Assembly (NCBI GenBank): GCA_035286125.1
Contig: JAYKIS010000030.1
Coordinates: 1-27,963 of the forward strand
Length of the DNA stretch: 27,963 nt
Direction: 5' to 3'
From: VGJW01 sp035286125
GTDB lineage: Bacteria > Cyanobacteriota > Sericytochromatia > S15B-MN24 > VGJW01
Positions 23,300 to 27,963 of the stretch are shown one piece after another. The notes under the pieces were generated by a model. That model saw only the letters and a list, made by a program, of their open reading frames with translations. It was not told the DNA's origin and ran no database searches. How positions within the stretch are numbered: position 1 is the stretch's first letter; each line of letters opens with the position of its first letter. A program made the translations under genes and the position numbers.

Positions 23300-23602
23300 T
23301 CAGGCTTCGCCGAAGACGGCCTTGCTGGCCTTCGCCACCAGGCTCATCAGCTGGTCGAACAGCTTCTCGAAGGCTTCGGCGTTCTCGATGCGCTGGAGGC
23401 GATCCTTCTTTGCCCCCGACGAGAAGACTTCCTTCGTGCGCTGCCACATGCCCGGATTCTCGGCCTTGAACTTGTCTTCGCCCAGGGTCTTGCGGGCCAT
23501 CCCGACTTCCTGTGCGATGGCACCGAAATCGAAGGACTGATTTTCGACCTTGACGGGGGCAGCTTTCTGCGCCAGCGGGGTGTTGGCCTTGATGGTGCTC
23601 AT
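23300..23602 (-). CDS. Small hypothetical protein (100 aa)
   Basis: I recognise no family. The product is hydrophilic and Lys/Glu-rich with two predicted helices (SFDFGAIAQEVGMARKTLG; AEAFEKLFDQLMSLVAKASK). The start is ATG; a GGGGAGAGG run lies about 11 nt upstream, longer than usual spacing. Codon use looks typical of the neighbourhood. Convergent with the coiled-coil gene across a shared hairpin. queG ends 57 bp upstream on the same strand, so co-transcription with queG is possible. Confidence 0.68.
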   Translation of the reverse strand: MSTIKANTPLAQKAAPVKVENQSFDFGAIAQEVGMARKTLGEDKFKAENPGMWQRTKEVFSSGAKKDRLQRIENAEAFEKLFDQLMSLVAKASKAVFGEA

Positions 23603-23659
23603 GACAGTGGATACCTCTCCCCTGTGTTTTACCGGACAAGTCGGGTCTTCTTGTGCGAT

Positions 23660-24760
23660 TTAACGGATTCCCAACAAAGCCCTGTCGATCTCGGCCGTGA
23701 CCAGGGCGTCCGGCTCGCGGGATCGCATGCGCAGCAGCACGCGCCCGGCGCGATGACGGCCAAGTGCCCACGCCACATGGGCCCGCACGACAGGCAGGTC
23801 GTGAGCCTGGTGCCGCTCGAGGACGGCAGCGGCATCCTTGTGATCGCTGTTTCCCAGCACCACGGCTGCGTTGCGTGCCAGGCCCTCACGCTTGGTGCGC
23901 TTGATGGCGCTGCGGCGGAAGCGCACGGAAAATCCGGCCGCATCGAGGCCAAGGATCTCGTCCAGGGAAGGATAGAGACGGTCCGCCAGCGCCTTCAGGG
24001 CAGGTTCGCGGGTGCCCGTTGCCTTGCGGTTCCAGGGGCACGCCTCCTGGCAGAGGTCGCAGCCGTAGACCCAGTCGCCGATGAGCGGGCGGTCGGTTTC
24101 GGCCAGCATGCCGCGGGTCTCGATGGTCAGCGTGCTGATGCAGCGACGGGCATCCATCTGGCTCGGGCCGATCAGGGCGCCCGTCGGGCAGGCAACCAGG
24201 CATGCCGTGCACCGACCGCAGGAAATCGTGCCTGGTCGGGGCGGGGGAGTCTCGAGGCTGCTCAACAGCACGCCGAGAAAGGTGAACGATCCCTGGCCCG
24301 GCACGATCAGGTTGCAGTTGCGACCGATCCACCCCAGACCTGCGGCCTCGGCCGCACTGCGTTCGAGCACCGGTCCCGTGTCGACGTAGGCGCGCGCGAG
24401 CGGGTCGCCGATGCGCTCCGCCAGGGCGCGCAGGCGAGGGGTCATGATTTCGTGGTAGTCCTCGCCCACGGCATAGGAGGCGATGCGGCCCCGGGGCACA
24501 TCAAGGGGCACGGGCCCTGCCGGGGGCAGGTCGTGCCGCATCGTCACGACGATGATGCTGCGGGCCGTCGGGTGGACAAGCCGCGGGTCGATTCGGCGCT
24601 CCGGGTCTCGTTCGAGCCACGCCATCGGTCCGTTCCGTCCCAGGGCCAACCACGCGCGGAACTGCGTGCCGTAACGCGACGGTTCGGCGGGTGCCGCCCC
24701 GATGGCATCAAAGCCGAGAGCCGAAGCCTCTGCGATCAGGGCGTCCCAATCAACCCGCAT
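23660..24760 (-). CDS. queG: Epoxyqueuosine reductase QueG
   Basis: This 366-aa enzyme carries out the last step of queuosine tRNA modification, the reduction of epoxyqueuosine using cobalamin and two [4Fe-4S] clusters. Family signatures: AYVDTGPVLERSAAEAAGLG (contains the catalytic-type Asp), GRNCNLIVPGQGSF, the first ferredoxin motif CGRCTACLVACPTGAL (Cys181, 184, 187, 191), DARRCISTLTIE, and the second motif YGCDLCQEACPWN (Cys234, 237, 241). The C-terminal ~90 residues are HEAT-like helices, also normal for QueG. ATG 24760 was chosen because it gives the usual length. The frame runs upstream into the divergent ALDH gene, but that part has no QueG similarity. The cofactor need fits the cobalamin use implied by the mutase genes at the window start. 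Confidence 0.95.
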   Translation of the reverse strand: MRVDWDALIAEASALGFDAIGAAPAEPSRYGTQFRAWLALGRNGPMAWLERDPERRIDPRLVHPTARSIIVVTMRHDLPPAGPVPLDVPRGRIASYAVGEDYHEIMTPRLRALAERIGDPLARAYVDTGPVLERSAAEAAGLGWIGRNCNLIVPGQGSFTFLGVLLSSLETPPPRPGTISCGRCTACLVACPTGALIGPSQMDARRCISTLTIETRGMLAETDRPLIGDWVYGCDLCQEACPWNRKATGTREPALKALADRLYPSLDEILGLDAAGFSVRFRRSAIKRTKREGLARNAAVVLGNSDHKDAAAVLERHQAHDLPVVRAHVAWALGRHRAGRVLLRMRSREPDALVTAEIDRALLGIR

Positions 24761-24802
24761 GCTGTCATCATGCAGCAAGCCGCCAGACGTAGAGACCAAG
24801 CC

Positions 24803-26179
24803 ATGCAGGAAGTCGTCCTTCGCGCCCGAAATGCCCAGCAGGCCTGGGGGGCCATGACGCCGGCAGCCAGGGCCCGGGCGCTGCGCCCGTGGTGGCGTCG
24901 GATTCTGGCCGGTATGGGGGAGCTTGCCGACGCCCTTGTCGCGGAGACGGGCAAGCCACGGTTCGAGGCGTTGTTCCACGAGGTGCTGCCCTTGCTCGAC
25001 AGCATCCGCTACCAGATGCGCCATGTTCCCCGGCACCTGCGACCCAGGCGCATTCCGCTGCATCTCGCGAGGCACCGTCGGTCGGAGCTGGTGCCTGTTC
25101 CTCTGGGCGTGGTGGGGATTCTTGCGCCGTGGAATTTTCCCGTTGCTGTCGGCGTCGGAGATGCCGTGACGGCACTACTTGCCGGAAACGCCGTAGTGCT
25201 CAAGCCATCGGAACGGACCCCGGGGTCATCTCGCCTGCTGGAACGGTGGTGGAGGGAGACGGGCGGGGATCCTGACCTGCTGATCGTGGTCGAAGGAGGA
25301 CCGGAAGCGGGGCAGGCGCTGATTGCGGCTCGTCCGGACCATGTGGTCTTCACCGGTTCGGTGTCCGGTGGTCGCCGTGTGGCGGTAGCTGCAGCCGAGC
25401 GTCTGATTCCGACGACGCTCGAACTCGGGGGCAAGGCGCCGGCGATTGTCATGCCCGATGCCGACCTCGAGGCGACGGCAAGGACCTTGGTGTGGGGTGC
25501 CTTCGCGAACTGCGGCCAGGTATGCGCGGCCATCGAGCGGGTGTACGTGCCGCGCGCGATCTGGGCCGAGTTGCTCGGGCATGTCCGGCAGCACGTTGCC
25601 GGCTTGCGTCCCGGTCTCGATGTGGGGCGGCCGACGATGCCCGAGGCGACGGCCCGTTGGGATGCGCAGGTCGAGGATGCTGTGGCCCGCGGGGTCGAGG
25701 TCACGCGTCCCGCAGCCCCCTTTCCCCTGCCCTACTACGCCCCGGCGGTCCTCGCCCCGTGTCCTCCGGATGCACGGGTGATGCGCGAGGAGACGTTTGG
25801 CCCCCTGCTGCCGCTGTGTCCGGTGGCAGACGTCTCCGAGGCCGTGCGTCTCGCGAACGACAGCGAGGTCGGCCTCCTCGGCTATGTCTTCTGCCGTGAC
25901 GTCGCGGAAGGGCGGGCTCTGGCCGCGCGCCTCGAGACCGGCACGGTCATGGTCAATGAGGTGATCCTCACGCACGCGATGCCGGAGACCCCCTGGGGCG
26001 GCCAGAAGGACTCGGGCTGGGGACGCGTGCACGGCACGCAAGGCCTGGACGCCATGGTGCATTGGAGGCACCTCAACACGCCCCGGATGCCCTGGCGGTT
26101 CAAGCCGTGGCTGCATCCCTATGAGGAACGCTGGAGTGCCCTTGCAGAGCGCTGGCTGCCGCGGTTCTGGCGGCCCTAG
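24803..26179 (+). CDS. NAD(P)-dependent aldehyde dehydrogenase
   Basis: This 458-aa protein is of the ALDH superfamily. It has PWNFP (Asn111, oxyanion hole), the Rossmann segment VVLKPSERTP and FTGSVSGGRRVAVAAA, the general-base motif LELGGKAP (Glu207), the catalytic cysteine in NCGQVCAAIERVYV (Cys241), and EETFGPLLPL. All catalytic residues are present, so it should oxidise an aldehyde to the acid. The substrate cannot be read. The C-terminus ends in an aromatic tail (PWLHPYEERW, WLPRFWRP) as in some membrane-linked or fatty-aldehyde class members. The start is uncertain: ATG 24803 or in-frame ATG 24770, only 10 bp from the divergent queG start. The stop shares bases with the convergent small membrane gene. 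Confidence 0.93.
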   Translation: MQEVVLRARNAQQAWGAMTPAARARALRPWWRRILAGMGELADALVAETGKPRFEALFHEVLPLLDSIRYQMRHVPRHLRPRRIPLHLARHRRSELVPVPLGVVGILAPWNFPVAVGVGDAVTALLAGNAVVLKPSERTPGSSRLLERWWRETGGDPDLLIVVEGGPEAGQALIAARPDHVVFTGSVSGGRRVAVAAAERLIPTTLELGGKAPAIVMPDADLEATARTLVWGAFANCGQVCAAIERVYVPRAIWAELLGHVRQHVAGLRPGLDVGRPTMPEATARWDAQVEDAVARGVEVTRPAAPFPLPYYAPAVLAPCPPDARVMREETFGPLLPLCPVADVSEAVRLANDSEVGLLGYVFCRDVAEGRALAARLETGTVMVNEVILTHAMPETPWGGQKDSGWGRVHGTQGLDAMVHWRHLNTPRMPWRFKPWLHPYEERWSALAERWLPRFWRP

Positions 26180-26385
26180 ATCACGAGCAGGGCACCGACC
26201 AGGACCATGACGATGCCGGCCCCGACACCGATCAGCTCGTCCTTGGTATGGCCCGCGGCATCGTGAACGAATTCGCGGTTGACGACCTGGGGACCGGTCA
26301 CGTCCCGCAGGGTCACCTGGGACCAGGTCGCAAGGGCAAGCCCTCCGGTGACCAGAAGGGCGGCGAGCAGCTTGCGGCGTGTCAT
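26176..26385 (-). CDS. Small two-TM membrane protein (69 aa)
   Basis: The protein has two hydrophobic segments, residues about 6-21 (LLAALLVTGGLALATW) and 50-69 (LIGVGAGIVMVLVGALLVI). They are joined by a polar loop with VTGPQVVNREFVHDAAGHTK. The N-terminal MTRRK and the positive-inside rule put the N-terminus in the cytoplasm and the loop outside. No known family. The start has only a weak GCAGG upstream. Its TAG stop sits on the CTAG palindrome shared with the ALDH TAG stop. It diverges from the SDR gene with 51 bp between. Confidence 0.62.
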   Translation of the reverse strand: MTRRKLLAALLVTGGLALATWSQVTLRDVTGPQVVNREFVHDAAGHTKDELIGVGAGIVMVLVGALLVI

Positions 26386-26405
26386 CCTGCTATCTTGTCA
26401 GCCAC

Positions 26406-26418
26406 GTCCCGTCGGGAC
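26406..26418. promoter_or_regulatory. Short inverted repeat upstream of SDR gene
   Basis: gtcccg-t-cgggac is a perfect 6-bp inverted repeat with a 1-bp spacer, in the short divergent gap and 18 bp before the SDR ATG. It may be an operator or a leader hairpin. In GC-rich DNA such short repeats also occur by chance. Confidence 0.25.
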
Positions 26419-26436
26419 AAGCGCGGAGGATGGCTC

Positions 26437-27180
26437 ATGGACGGCGATTGGCAGGGCAGGACGGTGCTGGTCACGGGGGCGAGTCACGGCATCGGCCGGG
26501 CCGTGGCCGAAACTTTTGCCTCCAGGGGGGCCGGCGTCGTCGTGCACGGGGGCCACGATGAGGCAGCCATCGAGGCCGTCGTTAACGGTATCCGGGCCAC
26601 CGGCGGCAGGGCTTGGGCGGCCTGTGCGGACCTGGGCAGGGCCGATGCCTGTCGCGACCTGGTCGCGAAGGCCTGGGCCGAGGGCGGGCCGCTGGCCTCG
26701 GCCGCGCTTTGCCATGGCATCGTGCGACGTGGTGGTTGGTCCGACGTCGAAGAGGACATCTGGGATGAGGTCCTTGCCGTCAACCTGAAGTCCGTCTTCT
26801 TCCTTGTCCAGGCTCTCGCCGGCAGGATGCGGGATGCAGGCGGCGGCAGTCTGGTGCTGGTCGCCAGCATGCGGGCGCTGGAGGGTGCACCGTCCTCACC
26901 CCACTACGCGGCAGCCAAGGCGGGGGTGGTGTCCCTGACGAAGTCTGCGGCGCGCGCCTATGCCCCCTCGGTCCGCGTCAACGCCGTGTCGCCCGGTTAT
27001 GTCGAGACCCGATTGCAGGCCGGCTTGTCTGCCGAGCAGCGCGAGGGCATCATTCGGGGCATCCCGCTGGCCCGTATCGGGGCCCCAGGCGAAATTGCGC
27101 GGAGCATCGTCGCCCTCGCCGGGCAGGACTTCGCCTACATGACGGGTCAGACCCTGCTCGAGGATGGAGGACGCATCTGA
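26437..27180 (+). CDS. Short-chain dehydrogenase/reductase (SDR, FabG-like)
   Basis: This 247-aa classical SDR has the cofactor motif TGASHGIG (13-20), the catalytic Ser144 in VASMRALEG, Tyr157 and Lys161 in HYAAAKAG, and the C-terminal VNAVSPGYVETRL. The usual NAG motif after the fourth strand is CHG. It should be an NAD(P)-dependent oxidoreductase of an alcohol/ketone pair. It resembles 3-oxoacyl-ACP reductases, but no fatty-acid genes are near, so the substrate is open. GGAGGA lies 6 nt before the ATG. An inverted repeat lies just upstream. Confidence 0.92.
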   Translation: MDGDWQGRTVLVTGASHGIGRAVAETFASRGAGVVVHGGHDEAAIEAVVNGIRATGGRAWAACADLGRADACRDLVAKAWAEGGPLASAALCHGIVRRGGWSDVEEDIWDEVLAVNLKSVFFLVQALAGRMRDAGGGSLVLVASMRALEGAPSSPHYAAAKAGVVSLTKSAARAYAPSVRVNAVSPGYVETRLQAGLSAEQREGIIRGIPLARIGAPGEIARSIVALAGQDFAYMTGQTLLEDGGRI

Positions 27181-27311
27181 GGGGCCTGTCACGGAACGTA
27201 AAGATGTGTTCAACGCGTGGAGACAGTCTGGACATCCGTTGGGGGGCCTAGTACCCTGACACGCATCCTTTCAGGCAAGCTTCGCTCTCTCTTCCCTTCA
27301 TTGGAGTCGTG
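27181..27311 (+). promoter_or_regulatory. Leader/promoter region of the alternative complex III operon
   Basis: These 131 bp precede the pentahaem cytochrome gene. They contain its ribosome site (ttggag, 27301-27306) and no ORF of note. I see no reliable -35/-10 pair; the last 40 bp are pyrimidine-rich. A change from metabolic SDR to respiratory genes makes a promoter here likely. Confidence 0.35.
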
Positions 27312-27917
27312 ATGAACCCGATCAAGGCCCTTGTGGCGGTCGCCCCAGTGGTGGCCATCGGCGCCCTCGCCTTCGTGCTCTACAGCGAGCACGCGCACGA
27401 AACTGGATGGAGCATCACGGCTCCCCACGCGGCGCCGGTCAAGCAACCGATTCTCTTCTCCCACGAGATTCACGTCGGCAAGCGGGGCATCTCCTGCACC
27501 TACTGCCACCAGTTCGTCGACAAGAATGCCCACGCCGGCATTCCGCCGATGGAGACCTGCGCTGGGTGTCACAAGACGCTCAACACGGCCGCATTGCCCG
27601 ACTGGGAGCAGAAGGAAATCGGTAAGTTCATGACGGGCAATGCCCCGAACATGACGCTCAAGGATCCGTCGAAGCCGGTGAAGTGGAACCGGGTCTACGA
27701 CTTGCCGAACCATGCGCACTTCCCGCACCAGGTTCATATCTATGCTCTTGCGACCAAGCAGGGGAAGGAAGCCGAGACGGCGTGCATCAACTGCCATGGC
27801 AACATCGCCAAGCAGGAGGTGGTTCGCCAGGAGGTCGACCTGATCCGCATGGGCACCTGTCTCTCCTGTCACGACAAGTACGGCGCCAGCAAGGATTGCT
27901 GGTCCTGCCACTACTGA
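27312..27917 (+). CDS. actA: Pentahaem c-type cytochrome, ActA subunit of alternative complex III
   Basis: This 201-aa protein has an N-terminal signal anchor (about 5-24) and five CxxCH haem sites: CTYCH (Cys62), CAGCH (83), CINCH (158), CLSCH (183) and CWSCH (196). Extra histidines (FSHEIHVGKRG, PNHAHFPHQVH) fit distal haem ligands in cytochrome c3/c7-like folds. ActA of alternative complex III is a pentahaem, membrane-anchored cytochrome and the first gene of its operon. Here the next gene begins with a Tat-type RREFLKL, as expected for ActB. The complex oxidises quinol and passes electrons to terminal oxidases. ATG 27312 was chosen, with TTGGAG 5 nt upstream; GTG 27309 adds one residue. 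Without the rest of the operon, a related multihaem-cytochrome/molybdopterin complex is the main alternative. Confidence 0.85.
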   Translation: MNPIKALVAVAPVVAIGALAFVLYSEHAHETGWSITAPHAAPVKQPILFSHEIHVGKRGISCTYCHQFVDKNAHAGIPPMETCAGCHKTLNTAALPDWEQKEIGKFMTGNAPNMTLKDPSKPVKWNRVYDLPNHAHFPHQVHIYALATKQGKEAETACINCHGNIAKQEVVRQEVDLIRMGTCLSCHDKYGASKDCWSCHY

Positions 27918-27933
27918 TTGCCGAGGAACCCCG

Positions 27934-27963
27934 ATGGAACGCCGCGAATTCCTGAAGCTCTCG
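27934..27963 (+). CDS. actB: Start of a Tat-exported protein, probably ActB (iron-sulfur/molybdopterin-like subunit), 3' partial
   Basis: Only ten codons are visible: MERREFLKLS. RREFLKL is a Tat (twin-arginine) export motif. GAGG lies about 7 nt before the ATG, and the gap from the actA stop is 16 bp, so the genes are in one operon. The position after a pentahaem cytochrome matches ActB, but the sequence shown cannot prove it. Confidence 0.6.
   Translation, partial: MERREFLKLS

Noticed and set aside
23624..24769. Long upstream extension of the ALDH frame
   Set aside because: It is antisense to queG; ALDH similarity begins near 24803.
24761..25075. N-terminal extension of QueG
   Set aside because: The extra 105 codons overlap the ALDH gene and show no QueG similarity.
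1..27963. CRISPR arrays, tRNA or rRNA genes, insertion sequences, phage genes
   Set aside because: I looked for direct repeats with spacers, cloverleaf-like segments, transposase motifs and integrases and found none. By-eye search can miss a single tRNA.

Overview
This window is very GC-rich by eye and densely coded on both strands, with gaps mostly below 130 bp and many overlapping start/stop codons (GTGA, ATGA, TGATG). I see no rRNA, tRNA, CRISPR array, insertion sequence or phage gene. The gene content suggests a diderm, aerobic, cobalamin- and queuosine-using bacterium. It has lipoproteins with clear lipoboxes, an LpxL-type acyltransferase, and the start of an alternative complex III operon. 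I cannot name the lineage from sequence alone. A deep-branching group such as Sericytochromatia or Myxococcota would fit, but that is a guess.

Layout. 1-3580 (+): a 5'-truncated IcmF-type fused acyl-CoA mutase (G-protein plus mutase), a stand-alone B12-binding subunit and a DUF503/YlxP protein. 3523-4340: a doubtful minus-strand small ORF, two palindromes and an XRE-type regulator. 4324-10213 (-): a run of five same-strand genes. In transcription order these are an acyltransferase fused to a predicted periplasmic domain, a TolB-like propeller lipoprotein (ATGA overlap), a 127-aa unknown, a RecA/DnaB-fold protein without a Walker A lysine, and an M14 zinc-carboxypeptidase lipoprotein. 10341-19001 (+): a 2322-aa protein made almost entirely of TPR-like repeats, overlapping by one base a PdxJ homologue that has lost most catalytic residues, then an HtpX-like M48 protease. 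19002-22263 (-): a TIG/Big/NHL lipoprotein followed by an orphan flagellar rod/hook-like protein. 22335-23602: a coiled-coil protein and a 100-aa unknown, convergent on a strong hairpin. 23660-26385: queG, divergent from an aldehyde dehydrogenase, then a two-TM mini-protein. 26437-27963 (+): an SDR oxidoreductase, a pentahaem cytochrome (ActA-like) and the first ten codons of a Tat-targeted ActB-like protein.

How they may work together. The B12 mutase genes handle branched short-chain acyl-CoAs, with the ALDH and SDR as general redox enzymes. The alternative complex III genes point to quinol oxidation feeding aerobic respiration. The central 4.3-18 kb block is the least conventional part. It combines envelope proteins with a giant repeat scaffold, and two of its enzyme-fold proteins (PdxJ-like and RecA/DnaB-like) look catalytically dead. 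These pseudo-enzymes, the acyltransferase fusion and the giant TPR protein are the best candidates for undescribed biology here.
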